From Syntrophaceae bacterium (lineage in GTDB: Bacteria; Desulfobacterota; Syntrophia; Syntrophales; UBA5619), in contig JAHFBU010000141.1 of assembly GCA_023249795.1 (NCBI GenBank), positions 1 through 5,151 on the forward strand: 5,151 bases of DNA. The letters run 5' to 3'. Positions 1-5,151 of the stretch are shown here, in pieces (position 1 is the stretch's first letter; each line of letters opens with the position of its first letter). The translations under genes and the position numbers were made by a program. The notes under the pieces are model-generated. The model searched no databases and was not told the origin of the DNA. It was given only the letters and a program-made list of their open reading frames with translations.

Positions 1-1
1 G

Positions 2-391
2 AAGCCCGCGGAGGTCTGGATCTGGGGCGCCCTCGGACGACGCTTGGACCATGCCCTGGCGAACATTTCGCTTCTCGTCCAGGGGAAGGAGGCGGGGGTC
101 GAAGTCAAGTTTATCGACGAATGGTGCGACGTGTTCCTGATCGATCGCCGGACCGTTCTCGAAGGGGAGGCCGGCCAGACCGTCTCTCTTTTCCCCTTTG
201 CGGGACCGGCTGCCGGGGTGACGCTGACGGGGTTTGAATTTCCGTTGACGAAGGCCGCCATGGAGATCGGTCGGCCCTGCGGTGTCAGCAACCGCTTGAT
301 CGCGCGGCAGGGGACGATCGAGGTGGATTCGGGGCGACTGCTCGCGGTCAGGTATTTCCGGCCGGGTGTTTTTCCGGGAGAGATGAAGTGA
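2..391 (+). CDS. thiN: Thiamine pyrophosphokinase, C-terminal part (5' end outside window)
   Basis: Thiamine pyrophosphokinase (thiamine diphosphokinase) transfers pyrophosphate from ATP to free thiamine, giving the cofactor thiamine diphosphate in the cytoplasm. The frame is open from base 2, so the gene enters from upstream. 129 residues are visible out of the roughly 210-220 usual for the family, so the N-terminal nucleotide-binding half is mostly missing. The visible part begins just before the family signature WGALGRRLDHALANISLL (the usual form is GATGGRxDHxLAN), with the conserved Asp-His pair. The C-terminal thiamine-binding beta domain follows, including the typical SLFPF, GVTLTGFEFPL and GVSNRL segments and a closing Gly-x-Leu-Leu-Ala-Val strand. 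A TTG at 44 can be read as a start, but it lies inside the signature motif and is not the true start. The stop overlaps the start of thiD, so the two are probably co-translated. The family call is firm; substrate use is inferred from the family. Confidence 0.9.
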   Translation, partial: KPAEVWIWGALGRRLDHALANISLLVQGKEAGVEVKFIDEWCDVFLIDRRTVLEGEAGQTVSLFPFAGPAAGVTLTGFEFPLTKAAMEIGRPCGVSNRLIARQGTIEVDSGRLLAVRYFRPGVFPGEMK

Positions 392-1218
392 TGAAGCCGA
401 CTCGGATATTGACGATTGCCGGTTCGGATTCCGGCGGCGGCGCGGGCATCCAGGCCGATCTGAAGACGATCACCGTCCTCGGCGGTTTTGGGATGAGCGT
501 CATTACGGCATTGACCGCCCAGAACACCCTCGGGGTCCACGGCATCCACGATATCCCTCCGGCGTTCGTAGCCGCCCAGTTCGACGCGGTCGCCACCGAC
601 ATCGGCATCGATGCGGCGAAAACCGGGATGCTGGCCACTTCCGGGGTTATCCGTGTCGTCGCAGCCAAGATTCGCGAATACGGAATCGAAAAACTGGTCG
701 TCGATCCGGTGATGGTGGCCAAGGGCGGGATGTCGCTGATCCGGGAAGAGGCCCGGGAAACCCTGGTTGCCGAACTCGTTCCGCTTGCCTTTGTTCTCAC
801 ACCGAACATTCCCGAGGCCGAGGTTCTCTCCGGCATTCGCATCGCGACGCCATCCGACATGAAGGAGGCGGCGCGGATCATTTGGAATCTGGGGGCAAGG
901 CATGTCGTCGTGAAGGGGGGACACCTCGCCGGGGATGCGGCGGATATCCTCTACGACGGCCGCGAATTCACGATATTCAGCGTGCCGCGGATCGCGACCA
1001 CGGATACCCACGGGACCGGCTGCACCTATTCGGCGGCGATCGCGACCTTTCTGGGCCGCGGGATGGAGGTCCGCGGGGCGGTGGAGGAGGCCAAACGCTA
1101 TATCACCGAGGCGGTCCGGTGCGCATGGCGTGTGGGCGCCGGGCATGGCCCGACAAATCACCTGGCGCCGCTGACTGCCCCGCGAACCGGCGGGACGCCG
1201 GCAAAGCCGGAAGCATAA
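391..1218 (+). CDS. thiD: Hydroxymethylpyrimidine/phosphomethylpyrimidine kinase ThiD
   Basis: ThiD phosphorylates 4-amino-5-hydroxymethyl-2-methylpyrimidine (HMP) to HMP-P and then to HMP-PP, the pyrimidine donor for thiamine phosphate synthase. It is a cytoplasmic ribokinase-fold enzyme. Counting from the ATG at 391 it has 275 residues, against about 266 for E. coli ThiD. The N-terminal ILTIAGSDSGGGAGIQADLK (residues 6-25) is the family hallmark. Gln44 in TAQNT, Met80, and Val107 in VVDPVM sit at the positions I recall for HMP contacts in the Salmonella enzyme. TPN at 137-139 and the anion hole with catalytic Cys in DTHGTGC (205-211) complete the active site. A Gly/Pro/Thr-rich tail of about 14 residues follows the conserved HGPTNH element. 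The ATG at 391 overlaps the thiN stop (TGATG), with GGGAG at 376-380 as ribosome binding site. A GTG at 388 is a possible alternative one codon earlier. No ThiE domain is fused at the C-terminus. Confidence 0.95.
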   Translation: MKPTRILTIAGSDSGGGAGIQADLKTITVLGGFGMSVITALTAQNTLGVHGIHDIPPAFVAAQFDAVATDIGIDAAKTGMLATSGVIRVVAAKIREYGIEKLVVDPVMVAKGGMSLIREEARETLVAELVPLAFVLTPNIPEAEVLSGIRIATPSDMKEAARIIWNLGARHVVVKGGHLAGDAADILYDGREFTIFSVPRIATTDTHGTGCTYSAAIATFLGRGMEVRGAVEEAKRYITEAVRCAWRVGAGHGPTNHLAPLTAPRTGGTPAKPEA

Positions 1219-1246
1219 GAAAACGGTTGTCGGGGGGATCCGAGAG

Positions 1247-2599
1247 ATGCAGGATACCGTAAATCGGCAAAAGGATCAGGCCGCCGAAATCGTACGCCGA
1301 CTGCGGGAAGCAGGCCATGAAGCCTTCTGGGTGGGCGGCTGTGTTCGTGATTTGCTCCGGGGCGAGGCGCCGGAGGACTACGATATCGTCACATCGGCCC
1401 GGCCGGAGCAGGTCAGGGGGATCTTTTCCCGAACCGTTCCCGTCGGCGAGCGTTTCGGCATCTGCCTCGTTATCGAGGGCGGGGCGCCCTACGAAGTGGC
1501 CACCTTCCGAACGGAAGCGGACTACGGCGATGGCCGCCGCCCCTCCCGGGTCGCTTTTGCGACGGCGGAGGAGGACGTCCGACGCCGGGATTTTACGATC
1601 AACGGCCTTCTGATGGATCCGTTTACAGGTGAGATCGTCGATCGTGTCGAGGGGCTCCGCGACATTGAGCGGCGTCTGATCCGTACGATCGGCGATCCGG
1701 AGGAGCGTTTTACCGAGGATCACCTGCGGATGTTACGGGCGATTCGTTTCGCGGCAACGCTCGGCTTTGAGATCGAGCCCGCGACCTTTTCCGCCATCCG
1801 GCGGCGAGCGGCCGACATCCGGCGGATCAGCGCGGAGCGAATCCGCGACGAACTTTCCCGGCTGCTGACGGGCGGCGAAGCGCGGCGCGGCCTGGAACTC
1901 CTGTCGGAAAGCGGCCTTCTCGGCGAAATTCTGCCCGAAGTTCATGCCCTCCAGGGGGTCGATCAGCCAAAGGTTTTTCATCCCGAAGGGGATGTCTGGG
2001 AACATACGTTGCGCCTGATTGTTCTCCTGCCCCGGCCGAATGGAAAGGCCGATCCGCGTCTCGCCTGGGCGGCTCTTCTCCACGATGTCGGCAAGGCGGT
2101 CACCCGGTCCGAAGACGCAACCGGGACCCATTTCTACGGACATGTTCAGCGGGGCGAGGAGATCGCGGCCGCGATCCTCCGGCGGCTCCGCTTTTCACGG
2201 GAGGATTCGGAGACGATTCTTGCCCTCATCCGCGGGCACATGCTCTTCATGAACGTGCGGGAGATGAGGCCGAACCGCCTGAAACGCCTCCTCAGGACGC
2301 CGGATTTTGCCCTTCATCTGGAGCTCCATCGAATGGATTGTCTCGGAAGCCACGGCCTTCTCGATCATTATGAATTCTGCAGGCAAAAATTGGAGGAGTA
2401 TCCGGAAGAGGAACTCCGGCCGCCCCGCCTCCTGACCGGGGCCGATCTGATCGATATGGGGTTTAAGCCGGGGCCGGTTTTCAAGGAGATTCTCCGTGCT
2501 GTTGAAGATGCGCAGCTTGGCGGGGAGATTGCCGATGCCGTGGAGGCGCGAGATCTGGTTCGGGAACGTTGGGGCGATCCGAAGCCGCCGGGCGACTGA
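1247..2599 (+). CDS. cca: HD-domain CCA tRNA nucleotidyltransferase / poly(A) polymerase family protein
   Basis: Class II nucleotidyltransferase of 450 residues. It most likely adds or repairs the 3' CCA (or its terminal A) on tRNA in the cytoplasm. The N-terminal catalytic domain has WVGGCVRDLL (Gly30-Gly31, Arg34-Asp35) and the metal-binding pair Asp44/Asp46 in DYD. RRRDFTINGL (112-121) is the next motif. The nucleotide-templating EDxxR motif is Glu157-Asp158-x-x-Arg161, in EDHLRMLRAIRF. A C-terminal HD phosphohydrolase domain follows, with candidate metal ligands His253, His279-Asp280 (LLHDVGK), His299 and His331. Between the first two motifs is a full RTEADYGDGRRP-type flexible loop. CC-adding-only enzymes are known to lack this loop, so a CCA- or A-adding role fits better. 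RMLRAIRFAA also resembles poly(A) polymerase PcnB, so PAP activity cannot be excluded. The start at 1247 is preceded by GGGGGGA at 1232-1238. It follows thiD by 28 nt, presumably in the same transcript. Confidence 0.85.
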   Translation: MQDTVNRQKDQAAEIVRRLREAGHEAFWVGGCVRDLLRGEAPEDYDIVTSARPEQVRGIFSRTVPVGERFGICLVIEGGAPYEVATFRTEADYGDGRRPSRVAFATAEEDVRRRDFTINGLLMDPFTGEIVDRVEGLRDIERRLIRTIGDPEERFTEDHLRMLRAIRFAATLGFEIEPATFSAIRRRAADIRRISAERIRDELSRLLTGGEARRGLELLSESGLLGEILPEVHALQGVDQPKVFHPEGDVWEHTLRLIVLLPRPNGKADPRLAWAALLHDVGKAVTRSEDATGTHFYGHVQRGEEIAAAILRRLRFSREDSETILALIRGHMLFMNVREMRPNRLKRLLRTPDFALHLELHRMDCLGSHGLLDHYEFCRQKLEEYPEEELRPPRLLTGADLIDMGFKPGPVFKEILRAVEDAQLGGEIADAVEARDLVRERWGDPKPPGD

Positions 2600-2602
2600 T
2601 CC

Positions 2603-2610
2603 GGGGAAAG
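2603..2610 (+). promoter_or_regulatory. Ribosome binding site that sets the lipoprotein start
   Basis: GGGGAAAG lies a few bases upstream of the ATG at 2614, in the short gap after the CCA gene stop. It supports this start over the longer TTG-initiated frame from 2569, which would add 15 residues overlapping the previous gene and lengthen the signal peptide n-region. Confidence 0.6.
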
Positions 2611-2613
2611 AAA

Positions 2614-3417
2614 ATGGTTGCGTTCATGATCCATTTTCATAAGAATCACGCGCCGAAATTCATCGTCGTGGTGATGGCCATCGTCATCCTGACGATCCTG
2701 ATCGGCGGGTGCGGTCGTCAGGCCGTTCGCATTGCCCCTCCGCTTCATGTGATGCCGGCGGGGAAAAAAGGGCTGCCCCGCCTGGGCTACACGATCCAGG
2801 CCGGGGCCTTTGCCGATGCGGAAAATGCCGCCCGCTTCACGCGTTCCCTGAAGGAGAAGGGGCTGGATTCCACCTACTTTGTCGCCCGCCAGGGGCTCTA
2901 CAAGGTCCGCTTTGGAAACTTCCACACAAAGGAGCAGGCCCGGGCCCGGGCCGAGGAGCTTCGAAAGGACGGGACCATTGAGGCATTCTATGTGGTCAGC
3001 CCCGAGGAGTACGCGGTCGCGCAAAGGGAGGCACGCGGTGAAGCATACCTCCGGGAAGAGCTGGTCCGGACCGCCAGGAGCTTTCTCGGCGTTCCCTACC
3101 TCTGGGGGGGAACCTCCTCCGAAGCCGGATTCGATTGCAGCGGTTTGACGATGACCGTCTATCAGTTAAACGGTTTGGATCTCCCCCGAACATCGCGGGA
3201 ACAGTATGTCACGGGAGCCCCCGTGGATCGTTCGTCCCTGGAAAAGGGCGATCTGATTTTCTTTGCCACAAAGGGAGACAAGGTTTCGCATGTCGGAATC
3301 TATGCCGGGGATGGCCTGATCATCCATGCCCCCGGCCGGGGGAAGATGATCCGTACGGATCTCCTCGCAAAGGAATATTTCATCAGGGCTTATGTCGGAG
3401 CGCGGTCGTACCTGTAG
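2614..3417 (+). CDS. SPOR-NlpC/P60 lipoprotein, probable peptidoglycan endopeptidase
   Basis: Predicted envelope-anchored cell-wall hydrolase of 267 residues. A basic/His-rich N-terminus (1-15) and hydrophobic stretch (16-30) lead into a lipobox ILIGGC with Cys33 as the lipidated residue. Gly at +2, not Asp, favours sorting to the outer membrane. After a Pro-containing linker comes a SPOR-type domain (about 57-128: GYTIQAGAF, then GLYKVRFGNF and a closing AFYVV strand), a fold that binds glycan strands stripped of stem peptides at division sites. The NlpC/P60 papain-like domain spans about 143-267. Its likely catalytic Cys175 is in FDCSGL, with His226 in SHVGIY and a third polar residue His238 in IIHAP. 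The family usually cleaves gamma-D-Glu-diaminopimelate bonds in stem peptides; the exact bond here is inferred. The frame extends back to a TTG at 2569, but the ATG at 2614 is chosen because GGGGAAAG lies just upstream and the signal peptide then has normal length. It lies 14 nt after the CCA gene, in the same operon. Confidence 0.88.
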   Translation: MVAFMIHFHKNHAPKFIVVVMAIVILTILIGGCGRQAVRIAPPLHVMPAGKKGLPRLGYTIQAGAFADAENAARFTRSLKEKGLDSTYFVARQGLYKVRFGNFHTKEQARARAEELRKDGTIEAFYVVSPEEYAVAQREARGEAYLREELVRTARSFLGVPYLWGGTSSEAGFDCSGLTMTVYQLNGLDLPRTSREQYVTGAPVDRSSLEKGDLIFFATKGDKVSHVGIYAGDGLIIHAPGRGKMIRTDLLAKEYFIRAYVGARSYL

Positions 3418-3434
3418 TTATTCCTGATTATCGG

Positions 3435-3462
3435 TTGACATCGGGGAAGATTTCAATAAGAT
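3435..3462 (+). promoter_or_regulatory. Candidate sigma-70 promoter for the sufC-sufB pair
   Basis: A perfect -35 hexamer TTGACA (3435-3440) is followed after 16 nt by TAAGAT (3457-3462), which matches 4 of 6 positions of TATAAT including the key first T, second A and last T. Transcription would start near 3469 and leave a leader of about 97 nt before the ATG at 3566. It lies in the only sizeable intergenic gap, just upstream of a functional break from thiamine/tRNA/envelope genes to Fe-S assembly, which is where a promoter is expected. It is a consensus match only; no operator for an Rrf2/IscR-type regulator was recognised. Confidence 0.5.
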
Positions 3463-3500
3463 AGGCGCGGAAAAGCGGCAGGGACGCCCGCAGGATTTCT

Positions 3501-3520
3501 CCGCGAACCTCTTCGCAGGG
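3501..3520 (+). other. Small hairpin in the sufC leader
   Basis: The 5-bp stem GCGAA (3503-3507)/TTCGC (3512-3516) closes a CCTC loop. It can be extended by CC/GG pairs (3501-3502 with 3518-3519) across a single bulged A at 3517. No T-run follows directly, so it is not a convincing intrinsic terminator. It would lie in the 5' leader of the predicted transcript, about 45 nt upstream of the start codon, and its role is unknown. A structure this small can arise by chance. Confidence 0.25.
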
Positions 3521-3552
3521 AATGATCGAAGGTTTTTGGGTAGAATAGCCAT

Positions 3553-3559
3553 AAAGAGG
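3553..3559 (+). promoter_or_regulatory. sufC: Ribosome binding site that sets the sufC start
   Basis: AAAGAGG is placed 6 nt before the ATG at 3566. It selects this start over a TTG at 3536 that would add ten residues with no family counterpart. ABC ATPases of this family usually begin directly with a short strand like MLELKDLYF, as here. Confidence 0.65.
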
Positions 3560-3565
3560 TCGAAT

Positions 3566-4327
3566 ATGCTGGAATTGAAGGATCTGTATTTTTCCGTCAC
3601 CGAAACGGACGGAACCAATGGCGGCCGAAAACGGGATATCGTCGATGGGATCAGTTTTACGTTCGAGCCGGGGAAATTTTATGCGATCACCGGTCCCAAC
3701 GGGAGCGGCAAAACCACTCTGGCGAAGCTGATCATGGGGATCAATCCGGTGAGCGCCGGAACCATCCGTTTCGAGGGAAACGACATTACGGGGCTTACGA
3801 TCACCGAACGGGCCAGGGCGGGAATTGCCTACAGCTTTCAACAACCCGCCCGCTTCAAGGGGCTCAGCTTCCGGGACCTTCTCTCCGTGGCGACCGGAAT
3901 CGAAGATGAGGCGAAGCTTCTCGATCTTCTCCGACGGGTCGGAATATGCTCCCTCTCTTTTCTCGACAAGGCCGTTGATGCCAAACTGTCCGGCGGCGAG
4001 ATCAAGAAGATCGAGCTTGCGACGACCATTGCCCGGAATCCGAAACTTGCCATCTATGACGAACCCGATACGGGGATCGATCTCTGGACGATCGGGCCGA
4101 TGGTCGACCTCCTCAAAAGGGAGCAGACCGAACACCATACGACCACCCTTGTCGTGAGCCACAACAGGGCCTTTCTCGAGGCGGCCGATGTTGTCCTCAT
4201 GGTCAATCACGGGAAATTCGCCTATGTCGGCAATCTGAAGGGCGTCCTGCCGATGCTGGCCGATTTGAGCATCTGCAATTTCAGGCCCTGTAAGGAAGGA
4301 GAACAAGATGCTCGATGCTTTAGATAG
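3566..4327 (+). CDS. sufC: SufC-type ABC ATPase of Fe-S cluster assembly (SmsC-like)
   Basis: Soluble ABC ATPase of 253 residues that powers conformational change in the SufB/SufD-type scaffold during iron-sulfur cluster assembly; it is not a membrane transporter subunit. In order: Walker A GPNGSGKTT (43-51), Q-loop YSFQQP with Gln92/93, signature LSGGE (141-145), Walker B LAIYDEP with Asp165-Glu166, D-loop TGID (169-172), and H-loop His199 in VVSHNR. LSGGEIKKIELATTIARNP followed by DEPDTGID is the SufC pattern (E. coli has LSGGEKKRNE and DESDSGLD). The Ser-to-Pro change in the Walker B region and the short length resemble versions in archaea and anaerobes. The C-terminus carries Cys237, Cys242 and Cys251. 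The last 20 nt overlap the next gene, whose ribosome binding site lies within this frame, so the partners are probably translationally coupled. The adjacent SufB-like gene settles the role; without it a generic ABC ATPase would be the fallback call. Confidence 0.88.
   Translation: MLELKDLYFSVTETDGTNGGRKRDIVDGISFTFEPGKFYAITGPNGSGKTTLAKLIMGINPVSAGTIRFEGNDITGLTITERARAGIAYSFQQPARFKGLSFRDLLSVATGIEDEAKLLDLLRRVGICSLSFLDKAVDAKLSGGEIKKIELATTIARNPKLAIYDEPDTGIDLWTIGPMVDLLKREQTEHHTTTLVVSHNRAFLEAADVVLMVNHGKFAYVGNLKGVLPMLADLSICNFRPCKEGEQDARCFR
4292..4301 (+). promoter_or_regulatory. sufB: Strong ribosome binding site of sufB, inside sufC
   Basis: AAGGAAGGAG, with two overlapping Shine-Dalgarno cores, ends 6 nt before the ATG at 4308. 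It lies entirely within the sufC reading frame, which continues 20 nt into the next gene. It is the best ribosome binding site in the window and points to high translation of the scaffold relative to the ATPase. Confidence 0.75.
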
Positions 4328-5151
4328 GGATCTGTTGAAGGTCGTGGCCGACCTGGAGGACATCCCCAAGGGGGCCTACAATATCCGTAAGAACGGCAAG
4401 CTTCTGTCGCGTGCAACCTCGGCCAACATCAACATTGAAAGCAATGCGGAAGGAACGGGGATTATCGTGACGATTGCCCCGGGCACGATCAACGAATCGG
4501 TTCACATCCCGGTGATCCTGAGCCAGGCCGGGCTCTACGATGTCGTCTACAATACCTTCATCGTCGGCGCCGCCTCCGACGTCACGATCGTTGCGGGTTG
4601 CGGCATCCACTGCGGCAGTTCGGCGGCCGAGGGACACGCCGGCATCCATGAGTTCCAGGTGGGGAAGGGGGCCCGGGTGAAATACGTTGAAAAGCATTTT
4701 GCCACGGGTCCCGGCTCCGGCAAAAGGACGCTGAACCCGACGACAAAGGTGATCCTCGAGGAAAATGCCCAGGCGGAGATGGAGCTGACCCAGCTTGGCG
4801 GAGTGGATGATGCGAACCGCCTCAATGAGGCGACACTGGGGCCGGGGAGCATGCTTCTGATCGCGGAACGCGTGATGACCGACGGCGATCAGAAAGCGGT
4901 TTCGCGCAACGAGATCGTTCTGGCGGGGGAAAACAGCCGGTCCAACATGGTCTCCCGATCGGTCATCAAGGGGAACTCGCGGCAGAACTTCTACGCGACG
5001 ATGGTTGCCCGCGCGAAATGTTTCGGACATATCGAGTGCGATGCGATCATCATAGACAACGGCGCCAACGAAACGATCCCGGCGCTGAAGGCCGAACACC
5101 CGGATGCCGAACTGAGCCACGAGGCCTCGATCGGAAAGATCGCAGGCGAAC
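4308..5151 (+). CDS. sufB: SufB/SufD-family Fe-S scaffold (SmsB-like), 3' end outside window
   Basis: Scaffold partner of the SufC ATPase, on which Fe-S clusters are built in the cytoplasm. 281 residues are visible with no stop. Single-scaffold homologues such as the methanogen form are about 310-320 residues, so probably only a short C-terminus is missing; E. coli SufB is about 495. After a short N-terminal helix (1-20) the protein is mostly beta-helix-like: DVTIVAGCGIHCG (91-103), then VEKHFATG (127-134), and repeated polar strands. In AKCFGHIECDAIIID (236-250), Cys244 aligns with E. coli SufB Cys405. In ELSHEASIGKI (268-278), His271-Glu272 align with SufB His433-Glu434, the residues tied to cluster formation. 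The position of SufB Glu432 is Ser270 here. The ATG at 4308 has a strong ribosome binding site. Retained SufB-type residues argue against a pure SufD, although database names may say SufD family. Confidence 0.88.
   Translation, partial: MLDALDRDLLKVVADLEDIPKGAYNIRKNGKLLSRATSANINIESNAEGTGIIVTIAPGTINESVHIPVILSQAGLYDVVYNTFIVGAASDVTIVAGCGIHCGSSAAEGHAGIHEFQVGKGARVKYVEKHFATGPGSGKRTLNPTTKVILEENAQAEMELTQLGGVDDANRLNEATLGPGSMLLIAERVMTDGDQKAVSRNEIVLAGENSRSNMVSRSVIKGNSRQNFYATMVARAKCFGHIECDAIIIDNGANETIPALKAEHPDAELSHEASIGKIAGE

Larger units (their letters stand above)
3418..3565. other. Intergenic region between the lipoprotein gene and sufC
   Basis: This 148-nt gap separates two functional blocks and is visibly lower in GC than the genes. 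It holds the candidate promoter, a small hairpin and the sufC ribosome binding site. No intrinsic terminator (GC-rich stem plus T-run) is visible after the lipoprotein stop at 3417, so readthrough from the upstream operon is possible. On the minus strand, from about 3538 down to the TAA at 3428-3430, the frame reads like protein but has no credible start codon. Confidence 0.6.

Noticed and set aside
348..881. Minus-strand frame of 177 residues opposite thiD
   Set aside because: It is Ser/Arg/Thr-rich and recognisable as no family, and it lies entirely over the well-supported thiN end and thiD.
1103..1723. Minus-strand frame of 206 residues opposite the thiD end and cca start
   Set aside because: It spans two real genes and their ribosome binding site, with no recognisable motif or start signal.
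2938..2955. GC-rich short repeat (alternating GGG and CCC runs)
   Set aside because: It lies inside the SPOR-domain helix and is explained by repeated Ala-Arg codons with strong GC preference.
3418..3460. Possible intrinsic terminator after the lipoprotein gene
   Set aside because: No stable GC-rich stem followed by a T-run was found in this stretch.
3541..3546. TAGAAT as a -10 box closer to sufC
   Set aside because: It matches 5 of 6 consensus positions but has no -35 hexamer at 16-18 nt upstream. Its transcript would begin at or within the ribosome binding site.
3428..4369. Long minus-strand frame of 313 residues opposite sufC
   Set aside because: It mirrors sufC, whose Walker A, signature, Walker B and H-loop motifs are all intact on the + strand. 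High third-position GC commonly leaves the antisense frame open. Only the part below 3538 is outside sufC, and that is reported separately.
4320..5120. Long minus-strand frame of 266 residues opposite sufB
   Set aside because: It is antisense to a clearly conserved SufB-like protein and has an Arg/Asp/Gly-rich, low-complexity composition typical of shadow frames.

Overview
The window is ordinary, dense bacterial chromosome. It has high GC, strong GC preference at third codon positions, purine-rich ribosome binding sites and all genes on the + strand. I see no mobile element, tRNA/rRNA, CRISPR or integrase signal. The gene content fits an anaerobic Gram-negative bacterium of the former Deltaproteobacteria (Desulfobacterota, Syntrophales-like). 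The pointers are a two-gene SufC/SufB-like pair of the type common in anaerobes and methanogens, an outer-membrane-type SPOR-NlpC/P60 lipoprotein, and a class II CCA/poly(A) nucleotidyltransferase with an HD domain. The lineage is an inference, not proven by the sequence.

Region 1 (1-3417) reads as one operon of four genes. They are the 3' part of thiamine pyrophosphokinase (thiN), HMP/HMP-P kinase (thiD, overlapping thiN by 1 nt in a TGATG junction), an HD-domain CCA tRNA nucleotidyltransferase family protein (28-nt gap), and a SPOR + NlpC/P60 cell-wall hydrolase lipoprotein (14-nt gap). ThiN and ThiD both serve thiamine diphosphate supply. The other two genes act in tRNA 3'-end maturation and peptidoglycan remodelling, so the operon mixes housekeeping roles.

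Region 2 (3418-3565) is the only real intergenic gap, 148 nt. It has a perfect TTGACA -35 box with a fair -10 box, a small hairpin, and a well-formed Shine-Dalgarno just before the next gene. It also has a stretch that looks coding-like on the opposite strand. No clear intrinsic terminator closes the first operon.

Region 3 (3566-5151) is an iron-sulfur cluster assembly pair: a SufC-type ABC ATPase and a SufB/SufD-family scaffold, with 20 nt of overlap between the reading frames. The scaffold runs off the window with probably only its last few dozen residues missing. It is much shorter than E. coli SufB but keeps the Cys and His-Glu positions that I align with the SufB cluster-building site. 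This matches the SUF-like minimal system (SmsC-SmsB), and it is the most interesting content of the window, though the family is already described.
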